Shown here: positions 44,968-54,644 of the stretch, piece after piece
Layout: the number at the start of each line of letters is the position of its first letter
Numbering within the stretch: the first letter of the stretch is position 1
NCBI RefSeq assembly: GCF_004323185.1
Contig: NZ_NAPS01000002.1
Coordinates: 2,507,636 to 2,571,635, forward strand
From: Westiellopsis prolifica IICB1
GTDB taxonomy: Bacteria; Cyanobacteriota; Cyanobacteriia; Cyanobacteriales; Nostocaceae
Length of the DNA: 64,000 nucleotides
Direction of reading: 5' to 3'
The notes under the pieces: generated by a model
The model's input: the letters and a program-made list of their open reading frames with translations, nothing else
Told to the model about the DNA's origin: nothing
Databases searched by the model: none
Translations under genes and position numbers: made by a program

Positions 44968-46665
44968 ATGGAAACAATTAATAATCAACTTCAGATATGG
45001 CAAGAAGAAGCAAGCCAAAACATTGAAAAACATTTCAACATTTTTCAAGAATTAGTAACTCAAGCACGGGAATTTGCTGAAGGTGGTAAGTATGATGCAG
45101 CAACAGTATATGCAGATGTGGCAGCTTCCTATGCATTCAGGCGTCATTGCGGTCTTTTTGTCAGCCAAGAACTTGAGCAAATTCTCAGAGAAATTGGTCA
45201 AAAAGGTATAAAAGCAAATTCCTTTTCTTCTAGTCAAAAACTCAACCAAAAATCTCATCAACCCAGAAGAGTTTTACATGTTGCTACTGGGGTTAAGGGT
45301 ATTGGCGGACTTACTAGAATGATTTGGCGATGGATTGGACAAGATAGTGAGAGTTGTCACTCTCTTGTATTAACACGCCAACCACTGAACCATGTACCAA
45401 CCATTCTCAAAGATGCAGTCCTCAATAGTCATGGTGATTTGTATACGTTGAGTGAAATCTTCGGATTTGTCTCAGCAGCAAAACGACTACGCCAAATTGC
45501 TGAATCAGCAGATATGGTAGTGTTACATATATCCCCAGATGATACGATTCCCATTATTGCTTTTGCCAATAAAGAACAATCTCCGCCTATTCTATTTTTA
45601 GATCACGCCGATCACGCTTTTTGGTTGGGAGCGAGCATCAGTGATGTTGTGATTAATCTCCGCTCTGCTGGAATGCGCCTGTCGCAAGAACGTAGAGGTA
45701 TTGAGGCTGAACGCATCGCCCTACTACCGATTATTTTACCTCCCACTCAAAGAAATCTTTCTCGTACACAAGCAAAGCGAAAGCTTGGTTTTGAGGACAA
45801 TAACCTACTACTACTCTCTATTGCTAGAGCGCCTAAGTATAGGACTATTGATGGAGTTAACTTTGCAGATGCACACGTTCCATTATTGGAAAAATACGAA
45901 AATGCTGTTTTAGTAGTCATTGGTCCAGGTAATAGTGAGGATTGGTCAACAGCAGTTGAGAGAACACAGGGAAGGATCAAAATTTTTCCAGAGCGTGAAG
46001 ATACTGCTGTTTTTTACCAAGCTGCTGATATTTATGTTGACTCGTTTCCTTACGTTTCTATTACTTCGTTATTGGAAGCTGGAAGTTATGGTGTACCTTT
46101 GGTAAGTCGCTATCCCTACTCTGATTTATCTGCTGTCTATGGTGCGGATGCACCTGGTCTTGATGATAATTTAATTCGCCCACGTAATCTTGAGGAGTAC
46201 ACAGCGATTTTATCCCGCTTGGTCGAAGATGAAGAATTTCGATTCAGCCTCGGTGAAGCAACTCAAAAGCGCATCAAACAAGTGCATACGGAAAGTTATT
46301 GGCAACGTGCAGTAGAAGATATATACGTCCGTGCTGCTCGTATGTCTCAAGTCACTAACAAATTGACTACGATAGATCGAACATCTATTAGTGAACTGGA
46401 TGTTTTATTGATGCATCTGTTTTTCCTAACCTTTAGCCAACAAGAGGTTCAGGTTGAGGAAATGATTAAAGACCGTGCTACTACTATACCTTATGCTCAA
46501 AAATTGTATATTTGGATGAAGTTGCTGAAAAAGCATAACTTGCATTGGGTTGATCAGATCAATTTTTTGCTGCCGATTTCGCTGTCTAAAGCCTTACGAA
46601 AAAGCATTTTATTGTGCCTGAAACTAACAAAAACTCTTGAAATTAAGAAAATGATCAAATCATAG
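44968..46665 (+). CDS. Glycosyltransferase, GT-B like, with N-terminal helical extension (paralogue 2)
   Basis: A 565-residue homologue of the transferase at 42205. Shared features are the N-terminal YDAATVYADVAASYAFRRHCG, IGGLTRMIWRWIGQDSES, FLDHADHAFWLGASISDVVI, FADAHVPLLEKYENAVLVVIGPGNSEDW and SITSLLEAGSYGVPLVSRYPYSD. Divergence is concentrated in the N-terminal linker and last 110 residues, which probably set acceptor choice. A truncated MITE lies upstream. Confidence 0.87.
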   Translation: METINNQLQIWQEEASQNIEKHFNIFQELVTQAREFAEGGKYDAATVYADVAASYAFRRHCGLFVSQELEQILREIGQKGIKANSFSSSQKLNQKSHQPRRVLHVATGVKGIGGLTRMIWRWIGQDSESCHSLVLTRQPLNHVPTILKDAVLNSHGDLYTLSEIFGFVSAAKRLRQIAESADMVVLHISPDDTIPIIAFANKEQSPPILFLDHADHAFWLGASISDVVINLRSAGMRLSQERRGIEAERIALLPIILPPTQRNLSRTQAKRKLGFEDNNLLLLSIARAPKYRTIDGVNFADAHVPLLEKYENAVLVVIGPGNSEDWSTAVERTQGRIKIFPEREDTAVFYQAADIYVDSFPYVSITSLLEAGSYGVPLVSRYPYSDLSAVYGADAPGLDDNLIRPRNLEEYTAILSRLVEDEEFRFSLGEATQKRIKQVHTESYWQRAVEDIYVRAARMSQVTNKLTTIDRTSISELDVLLMHLFFLTFSQQEVQVEEMIKDRATTIPYAQKLYIWMKLLKKHNLHWVDQINFLLPISLSKALRKSILLCLKLTKTLEIKKMIKS

Positions 46666-46694
46666 ATTGGTAGCAATATTATTAGATTTTTATT

Positions 46695-47915
46695 ATGTAT
46701 GTACTACACTTTAATCAATCAGATATTGTCGGTGGAGCTGCAATTGCAGGCTACCGCTTACACCAAGGTTTATTAGCTGAGGGTATTGATTCGCAATTAC
46801 TAGTAGGAACAGCAACAATTAACAGCGATCGCGTAGCTGCTACACCTAATACACACCGTGTTGCAAAACAATTTAATCGCTTTAGTTGGCGTCTTGGTTT
46901 AAACTACGTTAACATCCTTAGCACCTTTGATATTCCTAAACATAAATTTTACAAAGAAGCAGATATTCTCAACTTTCACAATATTCATAATGGTTACTTT
47001 AACTATCTGGCAATTCCATTATTAACTGAAGAAAAACCTGCTGTTTTTACGCTCCACGATATGTGGAGTTTCACAGGACACTGTATCTACAGTTATGAAT
47101 GCGATCGCTGGAAAATTGGTTGTGGGAAATGTCCATATCCAGATACTTATCCAGCCATTAGTATAGATAATACCCATCTAGAATGGAAACTGAAAAACTG
47201 GGTTTATAGCCGCTCAAATCTGACCATTGTTACTCCTAGTAAATGGTTGACTGAGCAAGTGAAGCAGAGTATGTTGAATCGCTTTCCGATTTACCATATT
47301 CCTCATGGGATTGATACCACAACTTATGTACCTCTAGATCCTGAACAATGTAAATCTCTTTTAGGAATACCTAGTGTTAAAAAGGTTCTAATTTTCGGGG
47401 CTGAATATATTAATGATTATCGCAAAGGAGGTGATTTACTACTTAAAGCTTTGCAAAGCTTACCGGAATCTCTCAAAGCCGAAATTGTACTACTGACTTT
47501 TGGTAAACATAGTGAAACCTTAACAAAAGCTGTAGGACTACCAAGTATAAATCTAGGTTACGTCAGTAGCGATCGCCTCAAATCAATAGCTTATTCTGCT
47601 GCTGATTTGTTTCTTTTCCCGACTCGTGCTGATATATTTGGCTTAGTAGCTCAGGAAGCAGCAGCTTGTGGTACACCGACAGTTTCTTTCAAAGTTGGTG
47701 CGGTATCGGAACTAGTACGCCCTGGATTAACAGGTTATTTGGCTCAAGAAGAAGATGCTCAAGATTTTTGTAATGGCATTGTACAGCTATTAGAAGACGA
47801 AAATTTACGTCAGAGCATGAGTAAAAACTGTCGTGCTATTGCTCTGGAGGAATATCCACTAGAGTTACAAGCGCAGCGATATATAGAGCTATATCATCAG
47901 GTGTTGCAAAACTAG
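46695..47915 (+). CDS. Glycosyltransferase family 4
   Basis: GT-B transferase of 406 residues. The N-terminus MYVLHFNQSDIVGGAAIAGYRLHQGL resembles transferases of colanic-acid type clusters. Diagnostic features include FTLHDMWSFTGHCIYSYECDRWKIGCGKCPYP, a cysteine-containing loop seen in this subfamily, and the donor-binding FPTRADIFGLVAQEAAACGTPTVSF with the EX7E-like pattern. It follows paralogue 2 by 29 bases and lies before an epimerase gene. Confidence 0.9.
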   Translation: MYVLHFNQSDIVGGAAIAGYRLHQGLLAEGIDSQLLVGTATINSDRVAATPNTHRVAKQFNRFSWRLGLNYVNILSTFDIPKHKFYKEADILNFHNIHNGYFNYLAIPLLTEEKPAVFTLHDMWSFTGHCIYSYECDRWKIGCGKCPYPDTYPAISIDNTHLEWKLKNWVYSRSNLTIVTPSKWLTEQVKQSMLNRFPIYHIPHGIDTTTYVPLDPEQCKSLLGIPSVKKVLIFGAEYINDYRKGGDLLLKALQSLPESLKAEIVLLTFGKHSETLTKAVGLPSINLGYVSSDRLKSIAYSAADLFLFPTRADIFGLVAQEAAACGTPTVSFKVGAVSELVRPGLTGYLAQEEDAQDFCNGIVQLLEDENLRQSMSKNCRAIALEEYPLELQAQRYIELYHQVLQN

Positions 47916-47940
47916 AAAATTAAAATCTTAGTCACTCGGT

Positions 47941-48000
47941 TAAAAAGCGACTTTAGCATTCAGCCCAAATTTTAATTTCGAGCCAGGTGCAAGATATAAA
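47941..48000. repeat. Decayed fragment of the composite palindromic element
   Basis: CGACTTTAGCATTCAGCC and GGTGCAAGATATAA correspond to the inner ACTTTAGCTATTAGCC and the outer TGCAAGATAT of the full copies. The arms between them are too eroded to pair. Weak evidence. Confidence 0.35.
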
Positions 48001-48036
48001 TTTACAAACTATTCAGAAAAGATTAGATAAAAAACA

Positions 48037-49110
48037 ATGAATAAATTACTTGTAACAGGTTCTTCTGGTCTCATTGGTTCAGAAGTTGTAGAATACTTCT
48101 GTAAACAAGGATGGGAAGTTTACGGCATAGACAACAATCAGCGAGCCGATTTTTTTGGTACTTCTGGGGATACTAGGTGGAACCAAAAACGCCTTTTAGA
48201 AATACATAAAAACTTTCAACATATTGAATTAGATATTCGCGATCGCCAAGGGGTTCTCAAATGTATTGAGTCTCTCAAGCCTGATATGCTAGTACATACT
48301 GCTGCTCAACCGAGTCATGACTTAGCAGCATCTCGACCTTTTGATGATTTTGATGTTAATGCTGTTGGTACACTCAATTTATTAGAATCAGTTCGTCGCT
48401 ATACTCCAGAAACAGTATTTGTTCACATGAGTACTAATAAAGTTTATGGCGATCGACCCAATACTATTGCGTTAAAAGAGTTAGAATCTCGATGGGATTA
48501 TGATGATCCGACATATTACAATGGCATCGCAGAAGACTTTTCTATTGACCAAAGTAAACATAGTCTTTTTGGAGCTTCTAAGGTAGCAGCAGACATTGCA
48601 GTTCAAGAATATGGACGTTATTTTGGTATTAGAAGCTGTTGTTTACGTGGTGGTTGTCTAACAGGACCAAATCATAGCGGTGTAGAATTACATGGATTTT
48701 TAAGCTATTTGATTAAATGTAATTTAGAAGGTAAACTCTACCGCATTTATGGTTATAAAGGTAAGCAAGTTAGAGATAATATTCATTCTTTAGACGTTGC
48801 TAGATTTATCCATGCTTTTTGGAATAATCCCCGTTGTGCAGAAGTGTACAACTTAGGAGGTGGTAGGCAAAATAGTTGTTCCATCCTAGAGGCTTTTGAT
48901 CGAATTGCTTCTTTTAGTGGTAAAAAAATGCAGTATGAATATGTGGATAAAAATCGTGAGGGAGACCACATTTGTTATATCAGTGATTTGAGCAAAATGC
49001 AGGATCATTATCCTGAATGGAATCTGAGTAAAAGTCTAGATAATATATTTGAAGAAATCTATCATAGTTGGTCTCAAAGACTGGATTTAAAACAGCTTCA
49101 TCTTGCCTAG
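48037..49110 (+). CDS. CDP-paratose 2-epimerase-like SDR enzyme
   Basis: Extended SDR of 357 residues with cofactor motif [10 protein letters not shown] at 7-16. The segments [23 protein letters not shown] and [15 protein letters not shown] are those of the CDP-paratose 2-epimerase (Tyv/RfbE) group. The Tyr-Lys pair may lie in [11 protein letters not shown], where Phe replaces the usual Tyr, which is worth checking. The enzyme would epimerise C2 of a nucleotide-linked deoxyhexose. No CDP-glucose cytidylyltransferase or dehydratase is in the window, so the exact substrate is open. Confidence 0.88.
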   Translation: MNKLLVTGSSGLIGSEVVEYFCKQGWEVYGIDNNQRADFFGTSGDTRWNQKRLLEIHKNFQHIELDIRDRQGVLKCIESLKPDMLVHTAAQPSHDLAASRPFDDFDVNAVGTLNLLESVRRYTPETVFVHMSTNKVYGDRPNTIALKELESRWDYDDPTYYNGIAEDFSIDQSKHSLFGASKVAADIAVQEYGRYFGIRSCCLRGGCLTGPNHSGVELHGFLSYLIKCNLEGKLYRIYGYKGKQVRDNIHSLDVARFIHAFWNNPRCAEVYNLGGGRQNSCSILEAFDRIASFSGKKMQYEYVDKNREGDHICYISDLSKMQDHYPEWNLSKSLDNIFEEIYHSWSQRLDLKQLHLA

Positions 49111-49185
49111 ATACCTCGTTTCAAGCTCGAAAATAGATGTAGAGGCGTGAATATCGTCTCTATAATTTTTTGCATTAAAGTTCAG

Positions 49186-50202
49186 ATGAAACAATTAAAA
49201 CATATCGTATTGACAGACCCAACTCTAAGCGGTTTTGCCTATGGAATGCTTAGAGATTTTGAAGAAGAAATAGTTCGTATTACCAATGGACAAAAAGTTA
49301 TAGCGCCAGGACGAGAATTACCAAGTTTTATTAAAAATCGTCTTACTCATGGTACTAGATACGCTAGTTTACGACAATTTATTCCCAAATTACAGTATGA
49401 CTTAGAAGCTGATGTGCTTTGGGTTATGCTAATGGGACCAGAAGATTTCACTCTCGATATCTTCAAGAATTGGGATAAAAAAGTAGGAATAAAAATTCTT
49501 TATTTTTTTGATACATTTGAACAACAAATTAATCCGATACGTCGGGTATTAGCATCTACAAATTGGGATTTAACTATTACATCTTTTCATGGAGCAGTAC
49601 CTTTTTTAGAAGAACAAACTCAAAGAAAATGGTACGCTGTAGCGCAAGGAGTCAACCTGAATAGATTTAAGCCGGTTAGCAAAGAAGAAAAACTAATAAG
49701 TTTTTCGGCTTACGGTCGTCGCTTAAACAATGTTCATAAAAGTATTCAAGAATTTTGTTTAAAAACAGATAATTATTATGAATATACTACTACGACTGGA
49801 CTTCAACCCCAGCTAGATCCTAGAGAAAATTATCGACAATATGCTTGGCATCTTGCACATAGTATTTTTAACTTTTGCTGGCCTGTAGAATTAACAAATC
49901 CTAACAGAGTTAAGACATTTAGTCCGATTACTTGTAGATGGTTTGAAGTTGCAGCTAGTGGTACAGTTATTATTGGTCAGCCTCCTAAAGACCCTGAATT
50001 TGATCAGATATTTGGTTCTGATTTGGTAATTCCTATTGACTATACGAAGACTCCAGAAAATTTGCAATTTATTTGGGAAGAACTGTGGGAGAATCGGTAC
50101 TTTTACCTCCAATCAGCTTTAACAAGAAGAGAAAAATTTGCTGAACAATGGAGTTGGGAAAGTAGAGTCAAGGAAATTTTACAGTTGTTAAATATATGTT
50201 GA
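49186..50202 (+). CDS. Glycosyltransferase family 1-like (PF13524 type)
   Basis: About 338 residues from ATG 49186 (an upstream in-frame GTG at 49147 adds 13 unlikely residues). The C-terminal part FSPITCRWFEVAASGTVIIGQPPKDPEFDQIFG with the preceding CWPVELTNPNRVKTFSP resembles the glycosyl-transferase group 1_2 domain also found in CgeB-like proteins. The N-terminal half is not distinctive. Another protein of the same general type is at 52388. Confidence 0.78.
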   Translation: MKQLKHIVLTDPTLSGFAYGMLRDFEEEIVRITNGQKVIAPGRELPSFIKNRLTHGTRYASLRQFIPKLQYDLEADVLWVMLMGPEDFTLDIFKNWDKKVGIKILYFFDTFEQQINPIRRVLASTNWDLTITSFHGAVPFLEEQTQRKWYAVAQGVNLNRFKPVSKEEKLISFSAYGRRLNNVHKSIQEFCLKTDNYYEYTTTTGLQPQLDPRENYRQYAWHLAHSIFNFCWPVELTNPNRVKTFSPITCRWFEVAASGTVIIGQPPKDPEFDQIFGSDLVIPIDYTKTPENLQFIWEELWENRYFYLQSALTRREKFAEQWSWESRVKEILQLLNIC

Positions 50203-50275
50203 TACTTAGAGATTAAATTTAAAGTTGTTTGTAAAAAAATACAATAATATTAGCTTTTCAGGAATACAAAAATAA

Positions 50276-50995
50276 ATGATTTTAATTATTTTAACTTTTC
50301 ATGGCTACGAAAAATACTGCAATGCCTTTCTTGAATATCTCAAATATACCTGGCCGAATCATCCAGAAATTTGGTTTTTAACAGATGGTAAAACTATCAA
50401 TTATCCTAATGTGATTTCTATTGATTCAGACCAATGGTTGATTGTTTTGCATGAGGGTTTGAAACAAATAAAAAATATCTATCCTCAACTAGATTATGCA
50501 TATCTAGTTTTAGAAGATTTGATACCTCTAGTCAAAGTGTCTGATTCTCATCTTGCCAAAGTTGAAAGTATTGTCACAAAACATCAACTTGATTGTGTAA
50601 GCTTTGTTGTTTACGATCACAAGTATTTAGGCAATGATTTAGTGGAAATTGATGGAATTAATTTTTATCGACTTCCCTCTGATTTCCCATTTTATAGTCA
50701 ACTACAACCAGCTATTTGGAATGTTGAATATTTACAAAAAATTTGTCAACATGCCTATGATCAGAAAACTTTAGATCCTTGGTCTTTTGAAAAAATAGTC
50801 CTTGGGAAACAGCACTACGTTTCTGAATATCCATGGCCTAGTGTCATGCATGGATTCTTACATGCTAAACATCCTGTCTGGGAAGCTATTTGGAAAATTC
50901 AAACCCCTGAAGGGACAAAATTTAGAAATAATTTAATTAGAGAATATATATCCTGGGGTCTGAATCGGACATTGGAAAAAATTTCGGGAAAGTAA
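50276..50995 (+). CDS. Hypothetical protein, possible glycosyltransferase
   Basis: A 239-residue soluble protein of unknown family in the middle of the transferase run. It starts MILIILTFHGYEKYCNAFLEYL with an alternating strand-helix pattern suggestive of a GT-A-like Rossmann core. AYLVLEDLIPLVKV contains an acidic ED pair at the position where a DXD might lie, but this is not a clear signature. The C-terminal half has conserved-looking aromatic patches (YPWPSVMHGFLHAKHPVWEA). Function is inferred from location only. Confidence 0.65.
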   Translation: MILIILTFHGYEKYCNAFLEYLKYTWPNHPEIWFLTDGKTINYPNVISIDSDQWLIVLHEGLKQIKNIYPQLDYAYLVLEDLIPLVKVSDSHLAKVESIVTKHQLDCVSFVVYDHKYLGNDLVEIDGINFYRLPSDFPFYSQLQPAIWNVEYLQKICQHAYDQKTLDPWSFEKIVLGKQHYVSEYPWPSVMHGFLHAKHPVWEAIWKIQTPEGTKFRNNLIREYISWGLNRTLEKISGK

Positions 50996-51044
50996 AATAT
51001 GCAAATCTTTGACAAAAGAATATCTTGGTAAGTCAATTGTATGT

Positions 51045-51135
51045 AGGACTTACGCAAAAAACCTCTCAAACTCTCATTCCTCTGTGTACTCTGCGTCTCT
51101 GTGGTTTGTTTTTCTGTGACCCGTGCGTAAGTCCT
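51045..51135. repeat. Small inverted-repeat element (AGGACTTACGCA ends)
   Basis: AGGACTTACGCA (51045-51056) and its perfect inverse TGCGTAAGTCCT (51124-51135) bound 91 bases with CTCTGTGTACTCTGCGTCTC inside. Elements of this appearance are frequent in filamentous cyanobacteria. It occupies most of the spacer between two genes. Confidence 0.75.
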
Positions 51136-51200
51136 GGTATGTTTGATAATTCAAATTATTGATATTTGATTACATAAAAACTACTTAAAATTTAGAAAAA

Positions 51201-52391
51201 ATGACACGTGTCGCTTATTTTGTCTCTCACCCTATTCAATATCAAGCTCCTTTATTACGATTAATTGCTGCCACTCAAGATATTGAATTAAAAGTTTTTT
51301 TTTACAGTGATTTTTCCCTCAAAGAATATGAAGACAAAGGATTTAGGCGCTTAATTAAATGGGATATACCTTTAACAGATGGCTATGATTACCATTTTTT
51401 AGATTGCTGGGGTAGTAAAGAACAAAAAAATTTATTCCAACAACCGATCGCACAAAATATTTATAGACATTTAAAAACAGGGAATTTTGATGCAGTTTGG
51501 GTACATGGCTGGTCTTGGTTTTGCAGTTTGCAAGCAATTGTTGCAGCTAATAAATTAGGTATTCCAGTATTGCTGCGGGGAGAGTCTAACGGGATTAGTG
51601 AACCTCAAAATTTTTGGAAAAAAACAGCAAAAACAATATTTTTAAATTGGCTATTTGCAAAGATTACTGGATTTCTTTACATTGGCACTTTGAATCATCA
51701 GTTTTATAGGAAACATGGAGTTGAAGAAAAGCGTCTGTTTTGCGTACCATATGCCGTTGATAATGATTACTTCCAAAAGCAAGCAATGCTAGCTCATCCA
51801 CATCGCGAGGAATTGCGGCGATCGCTAAATTTAGATCCAGGTAGACCGATAATTCTTTATGCTGCCAAACTTATTGATGTGAAGCGTCCTTTTGATTTGA
51901 TCGCAGCCTACAAATTACTCTCACCTGATGGTGTGCAAGAACCAGAACCTTACTTATTATTTGTAGGAGATGGAGTATTGCGTTCGACTTTGGAAGCTCA
52001 AGCTCAGGAAACAGGCTGGGGATCGATTCGCTTTTTGGGTTTTCGGAACCAATCAGAAATACCTGCTATGTATGATTTGTGTGATGTGTTTGTCTTACCC
52101 TCTGGTTTTGAGCCTTGGGGATTAGCAATTAATGAAGTCATGAATGTTGCTAAAGCAGTAGTTGTCAGCGAACAGGTCGGATGTGCGGCTGATTTGGTGA
52201 AAAATGGCCAAAATGGACAAATTTATCATGTAGGAGATATCAAGGCTTTAGCAGAAGGAATTCGTTGGGCGATCGCCAACAATGCTTCAGCAGGAGAGAT
52301 TAGCCTTAAACAGATTCAAAAGTGGAGCTATCACGAAGATTTGCAGGGACTTAAACAAGCCTTGAATTACTTAAAGGTTAAGGTAACATGA
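51201..52391 (+). CDS. Glycosyltransferase family 4
   Basis: GT-B transferase of 396 residues. Start MTRVAYFVSHPIQYQAPLLR is typical of the family. The donor half has PIILYAAKLIDVKRPFDLIAAY, YLLFVGDGVLRSTLEAQAQ, VFVLPSGFEPWGLAINEVMN (catalytic E) and AADLVKNGQNGQIYHVGD. It overlaps the following gene by 4 bases (ATGA at 52388-52391). A MITE separates it from the gene before. Confidence 0.92.
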   Translation: MTRVAYFVSHPIQYQAPLLRLIAATQDIELKVFFYSDFSLKEYEDKGFRRLIKWDIPLTDGYDYHFLDCWGSKEQKNLFQQPIAQNIYRHLKTGNFDAVWVHGWSWFCSLQAIVAANKLGIPVLLRGESNGISEPQNFWKKTAKTIFLNWLFAKITGFLYIGTLNHQFYRKHGVEEKRLFCVPYAVDNDYFQKQAMLAHPHREELRRSLNLDPGRPIILYAAKLIDVKRPFDLIAAYKLLSPDGVQEPEPYLLFVGDGVLRSTLEAQAQETGWGSIRFLGFRNQSEIPAMYDLCDVFVLPSGFEPWGLAINEVMNVAKAVVVSEQVGCAADLVKNGQNGQIYHVGDIKALAEGIRWAIANNASAGEISLKQIQKWSYHEDLQGLKQALNYLKVKVT

Positions 52392-53401
52392 AAAAAGTTT
52401 TGATTGTTGGACAAACCCTAGAACTAGGGCGTACCGAAGAAGTTTACAGCCGAGGTTTTTCTGCTTTTGGCTGTGAAGTACAACATTTCAGTTGGCAAGA
52501 AACTGCACCCAGTTTACTCTCTCGTTCATTGCAGGATAGAATTGCTTGGCGACTGGCGTGGAAACTACTAGCAAAGTCAGCAAACCAGAAATTAGTGGAG
52601 ATAGCAAATCAGTTTCAGCCTGATTTGACTTTAGTGATTTCACCTCTGTTGTTTCATCCTGATAGTATTTTGGCTTTGAAACAACACGGTTTAGTCTTTG
52701 TTTTTTTTACTGATAATCCATTAGATGGCCATCATACTCATACTAATTCCTGGGTACAAGGTGGATTTCCCTTATGGGATGCAGCTTTTATTTGGAGTCA
52801 AGAACTTGTTGAGCGTCTCAAGGAAAATAGTGTTAAAAAAGCTTTTTTTCATCCCTTTTGTAGCGACGTTGAATATCATTTTCCCAAACGACAAACTCAT
52901 CCAATATATGATGTAGCGTTTATTGGTAACTGGGACGCTAGCCGCAAGCGAGAACAATATTTAAAGGCGATCGCAGATTATCGTCTAGGACTGTGGGGAT
53001 CTAATTACTGGAATACTCATTGTAAAGAGCCTGCATTAAAAGATTTGTGTCAAGGAATGTGCAGTTATCAAGAAATTCCTCAAATTTTAGGCTCGGCTAA
53101 AATGGGATTAAATATTTTGCGTCCGCAGAATGAAGAAGGTCATAATATTAGAACTTATGAAATTCCTGCCACAAGAACCCTAATGCTTAGTGAGCGGAGT
53201 AAAGAATTACTAAATCTCTTTATTGAAGATAAAGAAGCTGTCTATTTTTCAAGTCCTGATGAGTTGAGAAAAAAAGTAGAGTATCTTTTACAAAATCCCG
53301 CTTTAATTGAATCCATTGCGGAAGCAGGTTATCAAAAAAGTTTAGAAAACACAATTAATCATAGAATCAAAGAGATTTTAACAATTGAGGAAAAGATCTA
53401 A
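52388..53401 (+). CDS. CgeB-like glycosyltransferase (PF13524 type)
   Basis: A 337-residue transferase of the group 1_2/CgeB type. The N-terminal KKVLIVGQTLELGRTEEVYSRGF leads into FVFFTDNPLDGHHTHTNSW, and the C-terminus has NILRPQNEEGHNIRTYEIPATRTLMLSERS followed by FIEDKEAVYFSSPDELRKKVEYLL, the characteristic end. Coupled to the upstream GT4 by ATGA overlap. The acceptor is unknown. Confidence 0.82.
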   Translation: MKKVLIVGQTLELGRTEEVYSRGFSAFGCEVQHFSWQETAPSLLSRSLQDRIAWRLAWKLLAKSANQKLVEIANQFQPDLTLVISPLLFHPDSILALKQHGLVFVFFTDNPLDGHHTHTNSWVQGGFPLWDAAFIWSQELVERLKENSVKKAFFHPFCSDVEYHFPKRQTHPIYDVAFIGNWDASRKREQYLKAIADYRLGLWGSNYWNTHCKEPALKDLCQGMCSYQEIPQILGSAKMGLNILRPQNEEGHNIRTYEIPATRTLMLSERSKELLNLFIEDKEAVYFSSPDELRKKVEYLLQNPALIESIAEAGYQKSLENTINHRIKEILTIEEKI

Positions 53402-53445
53402 ATAGCTGTCATGAGCTTCTGCTTTTATAAGTCTAATAATTAATA

Positions 53446-54594
53446 ATGAAAGTAACAATTTCGGTATGTGGTCGATTTCATGCCTTTAACTTAGCTCAAC
53501 AATTACAAAAAAGAAAGCATTTACATAAGTTAATTTCTACTTATCCAAGTTTTGCAATTACTAAGTATGGTATTGAAAGTAATTTAATTCATTCTATATG
53601 GTATTTGGAAGTATTATCTCGTAGTTGGTATCGACTACCAACTTGGCTTAGGGGCGATCGCAACTTACAACTATGGTTTTTAGAGCAATTTGATCGTTCT
53701 GTCACAAATTATCTATTACCTGGTTTTGATCTGTTTGTGGGTTGGTCAGGCTCTAATTTTTCATCTCTCTATCGGGCTAAAGAACTGGGAGCTAAAACAG
53801 TAATTGAGCGCGGTAGTAGCCATATGCATTACCAAACCAAAATTCTTAAAGAAGAGTATGAAACATGGGGATTAAAGTTTACTGAAACACATTCTGGAGT
53901 ATACGAAAGAGAAATAAATTCTTATGTTGATGCTGATCGAATTGCTATTCCGAGCTTGTTTGTTAAACGAACTTTTTTAGAACAGGGAATACCAGAAAGT
54001 AAGCTGATTCATGTTCCCTATGGGACTTCATTAACAGAATTTTATCCAGTTCCTAAAGAAGATAATATCTTTCGAGTTATTCACTGCGGAGCGCTTTCAT
54101 TACGTAAAGGTGTGCAATATTTATTGCAAGCATTTTATGAGTTAAATCTACCTGAAGCTGAACTGTGGCTTGTAGGTTCAATCAGTCCAGAAATCGAGCC
54201 TTTTTTAAAAAAATACCAGAGCGATCGCATAATTATTAAAGGTACATATCCGCAAAATAAACTGCGTTTTTTATATTCTCAAAGTTCTGTATTTTCCCTT
54301 GTTTCAATCGAAGATGGTTTTGGTATGGTGATTCCCCAAGCAATGGCGTGCGGTCTACCTGTTATTCACACAACTAACACAGGTGGTGAGGATATTGTGC
54401 GAGATGGAATTGATGGTTTTTGTGTTCCCATCCGAGATGTAGAAGCTTTGAAAGAAAAAATTCTTTTCTGTTACAAAAATCCAGAAAAGCGAGATGAAAT
54501 GGGGCTAAATGCTTTAGCGCAAGCACGTCACTCCCTCACATGGGATGACTATGGTGAAAAAATAGTCAATGCTTATTTACAGATGTTTATTTGA
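53446..54594 (+). CDS. Glycosyltransferase family 4
   Basis: GT-B transferase of 382 residues. Visible elements are FDLFVGWSGSNFSSLYRAKELGAKTVIERGSSH in the N-terminal half, then FRVIHCGALSLRKGVQYLLQAF, AELWLVGSI and SLVSIEDGFGMVIPQAMACGLPVIHTTNTGG with the EX7E-type donor site. It lies between a CgeB-like and another GT4 gene with spacers of about 45 bases. Confidence 0.92.
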   Translation: MKVTISVCGRFHAFNLAQQLQKRKHLHKLISTYPSFAITKYGIESNLIHSIWYLEVLSRSWYRLPTWLRGDRNLQLWFLEQFDRSVTNYLLPGFDLFVGWSGSNFSSLYRAKELGAKTVIERGSSHMHYQTKILKEEYETWGLKFTETHSGVYEREINSYVDADRIAIPSLFVKRTFLEQGIPESKLIHVPYGTSLTEFYPVPKEDNIFRVIHCGALSLRKGVQYLLQAFYELNLPEAELWLVGSISPEIEPFLKKYQSDRIIIKGTYPQNKLRFLYSQSSVFSLVSIEDGFGMVIPQAMACGLPVIHTTNTGGEDIVRDGIDGFCVPIRDVEALKEKILFCYKNPEKRDEMGLNALAQARHSLTWDDYGEKIVNAYLQMFI

Positions 54595-54644
54595 GTACAG
54601 ATTTTAGAATTTTAAGATAATTATTTATTGAAAATATATTAATT

